A model generated the notes under the pieces. It ran no database searches, was not told the origin of the DNA, and saw only the letters and a list, made by a program, of their open reading frames with translations. Both the position numbers and the translations under genes were made by a program. Below, piece after piece: positions 1 to 6,209 of a stretch of 8,584 nt of DNA (position 1 is the first letter of the stretch; every line of letters starts with the position of its first letter). This DNA is from Schlesneria sp. GTDB lineage: Bacteria > Planctomycetota > Planctomycetia > Planctomycetales > Planctomycetaceae. The stretch is from NCBI GenBank assembly GCA_025353525.1, contig JANXOO010000475.1, positions 1 to 8,584 on the forward strand. Direction: 5' to 3'.

Positions 1-1017
1 ACCCAGATGGGTAACCAGGGAACGGCACTCGATACGTCGCGAGAAGCGATCGCCCAGATCAAATCGGGTGTGCTGGGAACGCTGAAGGAAGTTTTTGCCT
101 GGTCAAATCGGCCGATCTGGGCGCAGGGACCAAATCGCCGAATGACAATTGCAAAATTCACCGAACAGGCGAAAAAGGAAGATGCTGACAATGCGGACAA
201 ACTTGTCGGCCGAAAGAAAGAAGAAATCGCCAAGGCATTGGAACGAGTCGACTGGAAGAACTGGATCGGAGTTGCTCCGGATCGCGAATTCTGGCCGGGA
301 CTGTACCATACGTTCCAGCACCGGGGCTGGTGGGACTTCGGTACCGGGGCACTTGGCGACATGGCCTGTCATCAATTGACGGTTCCGTTTGCATCGTGCG
401 GATTGCGCGATCCCATTTCGGTTGTCGCCAAATCAACGGGACACGACTTTGACAGCTTTCCCGCCAGTTCGGTCATCAAGTTCGAGTTCCCGGAAACGTC
501 AGAGCGGCCGGCGATCCCCTTCTGGTGGCTCGACCGCAAGGGCAACAAGCCACCCATGGAAGTCTTCGAAAAGCACGGGATCACCAACGTCTCTGACAGC
601 GGTGTGCTGATCGTTGGCGAAAAGGGCGCGTTCTACAGTTCCGACGACTACTGTGGCGTCTATGAACTGAAGGGCGTCGACAAGGTCAAAGTCGATTACG
701 AAAAGGCCGAAGACAAAGGGAACAACGACTTGAACAACATGTACGAGTTGTTCCGTGCGAAACGAGGCGGCGATCCCAAAATCTGCAAGTCGAACTTCAT
801 CGACCGCGCCGGTCCGCTGACCGAAACAATTCTGCTGGGCAATCTCGCCGTATGGGCGGCTGCCAAGGGCGGAGCAGACGGCGAAATGGGCGACTGGGGC
901 GAAAAAGTCGAATGGGACGCCAAGAACCTCAAAGTCACCAACCTGGCGTCACTCAAGACGCCGCGCGTTGCTTCGCTGATCAAGCCGGAATACTCCGCTG
1001 GCCATCGGTTGGACTAG
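1..1017 (+). CDS. Gfo/Idh/MocA family oxidoreductase, C-terminal part (5' end outside window)
   Basis: The reading frame is open from base 1 (Thr-Gln before the first visible Met at 7), so the true start and the N-terminal NAD(P)-binding Rossmann fold lie to the left; 338 residues are visible. The start resembles the family segment QMGNQGT followed by a helix and a strand ending in SNRPIW. The clearest signature is WWDFGTGALGDMACHQL (visible residues about 110-125), matching the substrate-domain motif GALGDMGCH with its conserved His. Further family blocks are PFWWLDRKGNKPP, GVLIVGEKGAFYSSDDY and the C-terminal LTETILLGNLAV and KVEWDAKNLKVTN stretches. Members are NAD(P)-dependent dehydrogenases acting on sugars or related polyols. 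Planctomycetes hold many copies, and the substrate cannot be read here. Two oddities are a charged Lys/Glu-rich insertion (about residues 49-84), and Thr where an Asp often follows the GDMxCHxL motif. Family assignment is firm; substrate unknown. Confidence 0.93.
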   Translation, partial: TQMGNQGTALDTSREAIAQIKSGVLGTLKEVFAWSNRPIWAQGPNRRMTIAKFTEQAKKEDADNADKLVGRKKEEIAKALERVDWKNWIGVAPDREFWPGLYHTFQHRGWWDFGTGALGDMACHQLTVPFASCGLRDPISVVAKSTGHDFDSFPASSVIKFEFPETSERPAIPFWWLDRKGNKPPMEVFEKHGITNVSDSGVLIVGEKGAFYSSDDYCGVYELKGVDKVKVDYEKAEDKGNNDLNNMYELFRAKRGGDPKICKSNFIDRAGPLTETILLGNLAVWAAAKGGADGEMGDWGEKVEWDAKNLKVTNLASLKTPRVASLIKPEYSAGHRLD

Positions 1018-1027
1018 TAATTTTGAT

Positions 1028-1062
1028 CGGGGCGCACGCGAGTCGCGTGCGCCCCGTTTTTT
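1028..1062 (+). terminator. Strong intrinsic terminator after the oxidoreductase
   Basis: A perfect 13-bp G+C-rich stem (1028-1040 pairing with 1044-1056) closes on a 3-nt AGT loop and is followed at once by six T residues (1057-1062). It begins 11 nt after the TAG stop. This is a textbook Rho-independent terminator for + strand transcription. There is no matching T-run for the minus strand, so it looks one-directional. It separates the oxidoreductase unit from the LRR lipoprotein unit. Confidence 0.93.
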
Positions 1063-1093
1063 ATAGCGACGGGCAGGAAATGAAATAGCGGTC

Positions 1094-1149
1094 GCTGAAA
1101 AAGAGGGACAGTCACCAGGAAGACCCGGAGCCAGTCCCCGTTTTTCAGC
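1094..1149. repeat. 56-nt imperfect inverted repeat, REP-like palindrome
   Basis: The outer 9 bases, GCTGAAAAA (1094-1102), are repeated exactly in inverted form at 1141-1149. The full arms (1094-1116 and 1127-1149) match at 18 of 23 positions around a 10-nt centre. Each arm carries a GG-G-C-GTCCC type core when read in the proper orientation (GGTGACTGTCCC on the minus strand, GGAGCCAGTCCCC on the plus strand). From memory, this resembles dispersed intergenic palindromes linked to REP-associated tyrosine transposases in several phyla. That link is inference, as no transposase lies in the window. The T5 run after the right arm could also give weak terminator activity. Confidence 0.6.
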
Positions 1150-1213
1150 CGATGAATTTTCCAATGCCGGTCGCCTGTGCGTACGTTTTTGATTCTGTGA
1201 CGGGACATGAAGC

Positions 1214-2539
1214 ATGATGAAGTTGCATCGGTTGCAGGCCGCAGTCGCCTGTATCACCCTGTGCATGTTGAGTTTGCCAGGTTGTGCAAAACCACAAGGC
1301 GCAGGTGATGGTTCAGGCGTAACTCCATCCGCTCAATCGACCAAAGCGGATCAGGGAACGTCGGTTGAATCGAAACCCGAACATACGGCCGGTGCCGAAA
1401 ATGTCAAACGGACGCGGACCCGGATCGAAGAACTTGGATCACGGGCTCGCTGTGTACCGAAAGGCGGCGACCTGTTGACGGAGATCGTGATTCAGGACGG
1501 ATCAAACCTGAAGCCCGACGACTTGTCTCTTTTTGGAAAACTGAGCGATCTGAAAACGCTGCAGATTTTCAATTGTCGCACGTTGAACGACGAAACGGCG
1601 GCAAAAATCAGTGGTTTGCAGGGACTGACCAGCCTTGCGCTGACGAATACTGTCATCAACGATGCCACTGTAGAAATGATTGCAAAATCGTTTCCGAACC
1701 TGACTGATCTCGATCTTTCTTCAAATGCGAGTATGACCGGGGGAGTGGTCAAAATCCTGAGTGGTATGGAGAAACTTCAACGGTTGACACTGGTTCAGAA
1801 CCGGATCAACGACATCGGTGCGCAACGATTTTCAAAGTTGAAGGAACTTCGTTCACTCGACCTTCGCGGCAACATGGAAGCCGGTGATATGGCGCTCGAG
1901 GTCATCGCTGAACTGCCGAAACTGACCTCGTTCAAGCATCGAAGCACCGCCGTGACGGATTCGGGGCTGGAACAGCTCAGTCACAACCAGTCTCTGGAGT
2001 CGCTGTTACTTCAGGATTTCGTAATCACTGACCAATCGGGGCAGTTCCTTGCAAAACTCGGCAAACTCTCGCAGCTGGAAGTCTTCCGCTGCCAGGGTTT
2101 TGGAAGCGAAGGAGTCCTGAGCCTCAAAGGGATGGGTCTGACGCGGTTGACTCTTCGCGACCTGCCGAATGTCGACAATCGGGCGATGGAAGTTTTTGGC
2201 GAACTTCCCAAATTGAAGCGGCTGTATCTGCACGAGTTACCTTCGGTGAGCGATGCTGGACTGAAGCATCTCGCGTCTCTCAAATCGCTCGAATTACTCG
2301 ATCTCTGGACGGTACCACTCATGACGGATGCCACGATTGATGTGATCGCAACACTTCCCAATCTGACCGATTTGACCGTCAGAGCGACCGGCATTACCGA
2401 CAACGGCGTCGAGAAGATCCTGAAGATGAAGGGGTTGCAGGCGTTGACGTTGAAAGAAAACGGTTCAGTGACGTCCGACGGGCTTAAAAAACTGAACGAC
2501 AGAAAGTGGATCAGACTGGATCCTGGGACGGTCAAATGA
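1214..2539 (+). CDS. Exported leucine-rich-repeat lipoprotein
   Basis: The 441-residue product starts with a lipoprotein signal: basic MMKLHR, a hydrophobic core, then L21-P22-G23-C24, which fits a lipobox with Cys24 as the lipidated residue. Residues about 25-65 are a Gly/Ser/Thr/Lys linker of low complexity. From about 86 to 430 there are some 13 leucine-rich repeats of 24-25 residues, with LxxLxL strands beginning near 113, 138, 163, 188, 212, 237, 261, 288, 309, 334, 359, 383 and 408. Many are followed by an I/V-x-D turn as in ITDNGVE, the RNI/cysteine-containing-like form common in planctomycetes. It probably sits on a membrane facing the periplasm and binds a protein partner; no catalytic domain is seen. 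ATG codons at 1214 and 1217 are both possible, and neither has a good Shine-Dalgarno sequence. The stop overlaps the start of the downstream agmatinase gene. Confidence 0.88.
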   Translation: MMKLHRLQAAVACITLCMLSLPGCAKPQGAGDGSGVTPSAQSTKADQGTSVESKPEHTAGAENVKRTRTRIEELGSRARCVPKGGDLLTEIVIQDGSNLKPDDLSLFGKLSDLKTLQIFNCRTLNDETAAKISGLQGLTSLALTNTVINDATVEMIAKSFPNLTDLDLSSNASMTGGVVKILSGMEKLQRLTLVQNRINDIGAQRFSKLKELRSLDLRGNMEAGDMALEVIAELPKLTSFKHRSTAVTDSGLEQLSHNQSLESLLLQDFVITDQSGQFLAKLGKLSQLEVFRCQGFGSEGVLSLKGMGLTRLTLRDLPNVDNRAMEVFGELPKLKRLYLHELPSVSDAGLKHLASLKSLELLDLWTVPLMTDATIDVIATLPNLTDLTVRATGITDNGVEKILKMKGLQALTLKENGSVTSDGLKKLNDRKWIRLDPGTVK

Positions 2540-3468
2540 CAGCTCCGGTTTTTGCAGCACAGCCGTATTCCGGGATCGCCTCGTTCGGCCGGGTGCCGGT
2601 CGCCAGCGATGCAACCGGTTTTGACGTTTCAATCCTGGGTATCCCGTACGACGGGTCGGTCTCTTACCGTAGCGGCACACGGTTTGGCCCCAGATCGATT
2701 CGCGAACAGTCGCTGTTGTTATGGGGCTACAACAATGTCTTGAATGTTGCACCATTCAAGACATTGGCGGTCGCAGACCTGGGTGATGTCGATGTCTTTC
2801 CGCCGGACATCGTGGCGACTCATCGTGAAATTGAACGGGTCGCATCAAAGATTCTGACGACGAATTCCCGACTGATTTCTCTTGGCGGGGATCATTCGGT
2901 TTCACTTCCACTTTTGCGAGCCCACGCAAAAAAGCACGGGCCAGTGGCTGTCGTTCATTTTGACGCTCATCCTGACACGTGGGATTCCGAATATTCTGGT
3001 CAACGGTATAGTCACGGCACACCTTTTCGACGCGCGATCGAAGAATCGCTCATCGATACGTCAGGATATTTTCAGATCGGTCTTCGCGGTCCCACGAACG
3101 GCCCCGAGGACTACCTTGATGCGGCCAGACTGGGAGCCCACCTGATTACTTTTGATGAATTTCGGCGAACAGGAATTGATGCCGTTCTGAATGAGGTCCG
3201 GTCGGCGATCGGAACCCGGCCAACATATGTGACGCTGGATATTGATGCCGTTGATCCGGCGTTTGCTCCTGGAACCGGAACCCCGGAAGTGGGCGGTTTC
3301 TCCAGCTATGAAATACTGCAACTCGTTCGGGGTCTGCGAGGGCTGAACCTGATCGGGTTTGATCTGGTCGAAGTTTCACCAGCATACGACAGCAGCAATA
3401 TCACTGCGATTCTGGCAGCAAATCTCGTATTCGAGTTTTTGTCACTCGTCGCTTTGCAGAAGACTTGA
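2536..3468 (+). CDS. speB: Agmatinase-family ureohydrolase
   Basis: The 310-residue protein has the full binuclear manganese site of the arginase/agmatinase superfamily: H120 in GGDHS, D143, H145 and D147 in HFDAHPDTWD, and D235 and D237 in LDIDAVDPAFAPGTGTPE. E279 in GFDLVEVSP aligns with the guanidinium-binding Glu of arginases. YSHGTPF (158-164) is the agmatinase-type loop rather than the arginase NLHGMP-like one, so hydrolysis of agmatine to putrescine and urea is the likeliest reaction. Guanidinobutyrase or a related guanidino-acid hydrolase is possible, because substrate cannot be settled from these motifs. Length fits the family, and no signal peptide is present, so it should be cytoplasmic. 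I chose ATG 2536 over an in-frame ATG at 2506: it forms an ATGA overlap with the upstream stop, has GGGACGG (2525-2531) just upstream, and gives a normal family N-terminus. No arginine decarboxylase gene is adjacent. Confidence 0.9.
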   Translation: MTAPVFAAQPYSGIASFGRVPVASDATGFDVSILGIPYDGSVSYRSGTRFGPRSIREQSLLLWGYNNVLNVAPFKTLAVADLGDVDVFPPDIVATHREIERVASKILTTNSRLISLGGDHSVSLPLLRAHAKKHGPVAVVHFDAHPDTWDSEYSGQRYSHGTPFRRAIEESLIDTSGYFQIGLRGPTNGPEDYLDAARLGAHLITFDEFRRTGIDAVLNEVRSAIGTRPTYVTLDIDAVDPAFAPGTGTPEVGGFSSYEILQLVRGLRGLNLIGFDLVEVSPAYDSSNITAILAANLVFEFLSLVALQKT

Positions 3469-3540
3469 AGGTTTTTCAGTTGTTCCCCAGGTTTTGCCAC
3501 TCAGCGTACCTGATTTGCAATCTTCCGTTCGTCGACTGAA

Positions 3541-3553
3541 AGGAATACAGAAT
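3541..3553 (+). promoter_or_regulatory. Ribosome binding site that sets the hydrolase start
   Basis: AGGA at 3541-3544 (within AAAGGAA) lies 9 nt before ATG 3554. It is one of the better Shine-Dalgarno matches in the window and supports the internal start at 3554 over the upstream in-frame ATG at 3359, which lies inside the agmatinase coding sequence. Confidence 0.6.
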
Positions 3554-4228
3554 ATGGCAGACGGCATCACAGATATCCTCGTGAAATTTGTTGGAGGCAG
3601 TGACAGAGACGTGGGGAACGAAGCCACCGATCGCGTTGTTCTTCCGGCGAACTACGGGGCACAGAACCGGCGCCTTGTCGGCGTCGTACGGGGTGCCAAT
3701 AAAGATCGCCCCAATCTGGTTCAGAGTGCGTTTGACGAAGTGATAAGAATCATCGGTGAGGGACCGACAGGTTTGCTTTGTATTCGTGGAAACAGTCGAG
3801 GTGGAATCTGGTCGATCGAAATGGCAGAAAAACTGACCGCACGCGGAATTCCAATCAGTTTTATCGGCCTTCAGGACGCGGCTTTCTCGACGGTTGACGC
3901 AATCAACGCCCCGAGCTCGCGGTTTCAATCCGCGATCGATAATGTCCCGCTGTTCGAGACACAACAAATCACTGCCGGGGTTAAACTCAGTCACTTTCAA
4001 ATAATCGGCAATAAGGCAGAATTTCAATTCAGATCCGGAAATTTGATCTGGGCGTCTGATATGGATGGAGAGATCCACGGCGAAGTTCGAGGCTTTCAGT
4101 CAGATCGTATCAGCGTCACTGGATGGCAAAAGGATGACGCCGGGAACGCTCACAATTTCTGTTGCGGCCGTGCGGAAACAAAAGATGTCCTGACAATTGG
4201 CGAATTGCTTTTGAAAGCATGCTCGTAG
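3554..4228 (+). CDS. Small alpha/beta-hydrolase-like protein of unknown function
   Basis: The 224-residue protein has no signal peptide or membrane segment. Its one recognisable motif is GLLCIRGNSRGG (residues 73-84): a hydrophobic strand leading into G-x-S-x-G with S81 as a candidate nucleophile, followed by a helix (IWSIEMAEKLTARG) and a second strand, ISFIGLQDAAF. This strand-elbow-helix-strand layout is that of alpha/beta hydrolases. It recalls the YSRGG-type elbow of DUF2235/Tle-like lipases, where a strand ending in D-P follows; here D108 would be the matching acid and H175 (GEIHGEV) a possible catalytic His. These triad roles are inference. The C-terminus is Cys-containing (FCCGRAE, 202-208). 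The short length leaves little room for a lid domain. It lies 85 nt after the agmatinase gene and may be co-transcribed with it, but could have its own promoter. I do not recognise a named family. Confidence 0.75.
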   Translation: MADGITDILVKFVGGSDRDVGNEATDRVVLPANYGAQNRRLVGVVRGANKDRPNLVQSAFDEVIRIIGEGPTGLLCIRGNSRGGIWSIEMAEKLTARGIPISFIGLQDAAFSTVDAINAPSSRFQSAIDNVPLFETQQITAGVKLSHFQIIGNKAEFQFRSGNLIWASDMDGEIHGEVRGFQSDRISVTGWQKDDAGNAHNFCCGRAETKDVLTIGELLLKACS

Positions 4229-4252
4229 CCTGGGTTGTCCCACCGGTCATTT

Positions 4253-4266
4253 CTGCCGGTCGGCAG
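4253..4266. repeat. Short perfect inverted repeat after the hydrolase gene
   Basis: CTGCCG and CGGCAG flank a 2-nt GT centre, starting 25 nt after the hydrolase stop. A second arrangement is possible: ACCGG at 4242-4246 can pair with CCGGT at 4256-4260. No T-run follows, so it is not a standard intrinsic terminator. It may be a weak 3' hairpin or a protein-binding palindrome. Confidence 0.35.
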
Positions 4267-4364
4267 GCGGCGTCAGACTTTCTGTTCCCGGAAAATTCGG
4301 AAATCCCGTTACAACCCGAATCTTCGGTACAGTTTGCCAGGTTCCCCCGCCGATACTTCCGTTA

Positions 4365-4382
4365 GGCGCAGATTGCTGCGCC
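4365..4382 (+). promoter_or_regulatory. Perfect 7-bp stem-loop in the BBP7 leader
   Basis: GGCGCAG (4365-4371) pairs perfectly with CTGCGCC (4376-4382) around a 4-nt ATTG loop, about 105 nt before the BBP7 start. It lacks a downstream T-tract. It could be a 5'-UTR structure or an operator palindrome. The pairing is visible, but any role is inferred. Confidence 0.35.
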
Positions 4383-4487
4383 CGTTGAGTCATCGTTGCG
4401 TCGAGAAGCGGAGAACGGGTTACTCGGTGCGGAGACGAGACTCGCAAACGTTCCGAGTTCACGGCGTTCATAGTCAGGGAACGACTG

Positions 4488-6209
4488 ATGCGGACACGGC
4501 ACTGGTTGGCTGCACTTATGGGTGGTTGCATGGCAATAGCGGGGGTAGGCACGGCCAGTGCCCAGCCGCCGATGATGCCTGGCAACGGAAATCCGGACCA
4601 AGCGGGAATGGGGATGCCCGGGGGACCGTACAATAATATGTATGGTCCGTCGCAACCGTATTCTTCCGGAATGGGAGTACCCGGTTATCCGCCGGGTGCA
4701 AACCCGTGGCCCGGGATTTCGCCGTTTGCCGGCCCCCCGGTCGATTCGACATCCTACGAAGACGGGTTCTGGTTTAACCGGATTCTTCAGGGAAATCGCA
4801 AATATTACTTCTCTGCTGAAGGTCTTCACGGCCATACAAAGCACGGAAATGAAGCTTTGATTGGTGCCCCTGGCGTCAATCAGCTGTCGAATTCCAATTT
4901 GAACGGCACGTTGACGACCGGTGTGACGGGCAGCGCCACAGTTCTGGTCGGAAGCACTTCATTCAATCAGGCAATCAGTACCGTCGGCCCGTCGCGAAGC
5001 GCCACAGCCAACGGTGGCGGTGGCGGTGGCGGAACCGCTACGTCAGCGCCGAATATCTTTCCATCAGCCACGACGGGTGTTGTGAGTGATTCGTTAGGCG
5101 TCGGAGGTTTTCGGAGCACATGGGGCTGGTTCAATGCGGACGACACGGGATTTGTCGCATCGGGATTCTACCAGACAAAATCAACTCGAAACTATGATCT
5201 CGAAGATCCGTTCCTCTACGACCCCAGCACCGGAAATTACAATCCCTTCAATTTGCATGCATGGTTCGGCCTGCCGCTTGGAAGTTCTGGACTCGGCGCG
5301 GTCCCTAATGCAACTGTCCTTGGAACCGGTGTTATCACCAAGCTCGTGAAACAGGACGGGGACACTGACGGAAACTCGTTGTACGGTGCGGTCATTCCCT
5401 ACGACATGGGTGTCCATATCGCCTTTTCAACTCAATTGTCGGGTGGAAACGCAGACTGGTATTTTAATTCGGTTTACGAGCAGAGCGCGATCAAAGTGCG
5501 TCCTCTGGCAGGAGCCCGATACGTCTACCTTCGCGAAAACTTCTCGTTCGACGCTTACGACAGCGGACTGGGGTACACAATTGCTGCGACGTCGGCCAAT
5601 GGCGGTGGCGGCGGTGGTGGTGGTGGTGGTGCCGGAGGAACGGCTGGCAGCGGCTTTTTGAGTCCTGCGACTTTTCAGGCTGGTTTCTCGTCCCCGAACA
5701 TTCTGCATTCTCATTTGAGTTCCACTGACGTATCGCAAATGGGCGGTCCTGAAGCAGGCTTTCGCGTCGACTTTGGCGGAAGCAAGTTTCAGGTCTCAAC
5801 GCACACAAAATTCGGTGCCTTGGCCAACGTCACGTCACGCTCGATCAGCGGTTACGGGATCGGAAACAACTTTAATATCATTTCGCCAAATACCGTACCG
5901 GTCATGCCGAACGACCCTTCTAAAACGGCGTTCAGCTCGTCGACAACGACCACCAGCATGTCACCGATGTTCGAACAGTCGATCAATGTGAAGTTGCCGG
6001 TCTTCAATCTGGTTCCGTATCTCAATAAACTGGAGATGTTCGAACGGGCGCAGGTGACGGCAGGTTACACGTTCCTTTACATCGGGGACATTTATCGACC
6101 GCAGGATACGATTATCTGGAATCAGTATCCCAAGACGCCGCAGTTGAACAATTCCAGATCCGATTTCCAGAACTCGAATTTCAACCTCGGTATCGAATGG
6201 CAATACTGA
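4488..6209 (+). CDS. BBP7-like outer-membrane beta-barrel protein with polyglycine loops
   Basis: The 573-residue protein begins with a Sec signal peptide (MRTRHW, hydrophobic core, TASA|Q, cleavage likely after A25). A Pro/Gly/Met-rich segment (26-85) follows. From about 94 on it has the alternating aromatic/small pattern of a beta barrel, with blocks typical of planctomycete BBP7 proteins: KYYFSAEGLHG (105-115), VGGFRSTWGWFN (205-216), IKVRPLAGARYVYLRENF (335-352), QMGGPEAGFRVDFG (417-430), FQVSTHTKFGALANV (434-448), and the final VTAGYTFLYIGDIYRPQD (523-540). The chain ends in a terminal strand, FNLGIEWQY, with an aromatic last residue, as outer-membrane barrels often have. Two polyglycine runs (176-182 and 372-381) sit in probable surface loops. 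The specific role, porin or structural, is unknown. Start 4488 fits the signal peptide and has AGGGA 7 nt upstream. The last 13 nt overlap moeA. Confidence 0.85.
   Translation: MRTRHWLAALMGGCMAIAGVGTASAQPPMMPGNGNPDQAGMGMPGGPYNNMYGPSQPYSSGMGVPGYPPGANPWPGISPFAGPPVDSTSYEDGFWFNRILQGNRKYYFSAEGLHGHTKHGNEALIGAPGVNQLSNSNLNGTLTTGVTGSATVLVGSTSFNQAISTVGPSRSATANGGGGGGGTATSAPNIFPSATTGVVSDSLGVGGFRSTWGWFNADDTGFVASGFYQTKSTRNYDLEDPFLYDPSTGNYNPFNLHAWFGLPLGSSGLGAVPNATVLGTGVITKLVKQDGDTDGNSLYGAVIPYDMGVHIAFSTQLSGGNADWYFNSVYEQSAIKVRPLAGARYVYLRENFSFDAYDSGLGYTIAATSANGGGGGGGGGGAGGTAGSGFLSPATFQAGFSSPNILHSHLSSTDVSQMGGPEAGFRVDFGGSKFQVSTHTKFGALANVTSRSISGYGIGNNFNIISPNTVPVMPNDPSKTAFSSSTTTTSMSPMFEQSINVKLPVFNLVPYLNKLEMFERAQVTAGYTFLYIGDIYRPQDTIIWNQYPKTPQLNNSRSDFQNSNFNLGIEWQY
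5013..5033 (+). repeat. In-frame GGN tract 1, polyglycine of 7
   Basis: Three copies of the hexamer GGTGGC (5013-5030) plus GGA encode Gly176-182 of the BBP7-like protein. Because the unit is a multiple of three, gain or loss of units would change loop length without breaking the frame. Confidence 0.85.
5601..5630 (+). repeat. In-frame GGN tract 2, polyglycine of 10
   Basis: Ten glycine codons, the last six of them identical GGT (5613-5630), encode Gly372-381 of the BBP7-like protein and are followed by a Gly/Ala-rich tail (AGGTAGSG). A run of six identical trinucleotides is prone to slippage, with in-frame outcomes only. Confidence 0.85.

Larger units (their letters stand above)
4229..4487 (+). 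promoter_or_regulatory. Intergenic region and probable leader of the BBP7 gene
   Basis: This 259-nt gap separates the hydrolase gene from the BBP7-moeA-mgtE cluster and most likely holds the promoter of the latter. I found no convincing sigma-70 -35/-10 pair by eye. It carries two short hairpins, annotated separately, and AGGGA (4476-4480), a fair ribosome binding site 7 nt before ATG 4488. No credible small gene is seen: the + strand frames crossing it run into the BBP7 gene out of frame. Confidence 0.45.

Noticed and set aside
1063..1213. Sigma-70 promoter for the LRR lipoprotein gene
   Set aside because: A promoter is expected after the terminator, but no -35/-10 pair with sensible spacing is convincing by eye.
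2506..2535. Upstream in-frame ATG that would extend agmatinase by 10 residues
   Set aside because: It lies inside the lipoprotein gene, adds residues not typical of the family, and is less suited than ATG 2536, which makes an ATGA overlap.
2011..2535. Minus-strand open frame of 174 codons opposite the LRR gene
   Set aside because: It has Ser/Arg/Pro-rich shadow composition and is explained by the regular repeat codons of the LRR gene on the + strand.
3359..3553. Upstream in-frame ATG that would extend the hydrolase-like protein by 65 residues
   Set aside because: The extension overlaps the conserved C-terminal coding sequence of agmatinase in another frame, while ATG 3554 has a good Shine-Dalgarno sequence.
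3476..4078. Minus-strand open frame of 200 codons opposite the hydrolase-like gene
   Set aside because: It shows no recognisable domain or ribosome binding site. The + strand frame here has the hydrolase elbow motif and a Shine-Dalgarno sequence.
4384..4425. Possible -35 (TTGAGT or TTGCGT) upstream of the BBP7 gene
   Set aside because: No adequate -10 hexamer is found 16-18 nt downstream of either candidate.
4235..4636. + strand frame covering the leader and the start of the BBP7 gene
   Set aside because: Low-complexity Arg-rich product that overlaps the signal peptide coding region out of frame. No motif.
5013..5640. GGN tracts considered as a CRISPR-like or mobile repeat
   Set aside because: They are short in-frame codon repeats inside one coding sequence, with no spacer structure or flanking duplications.
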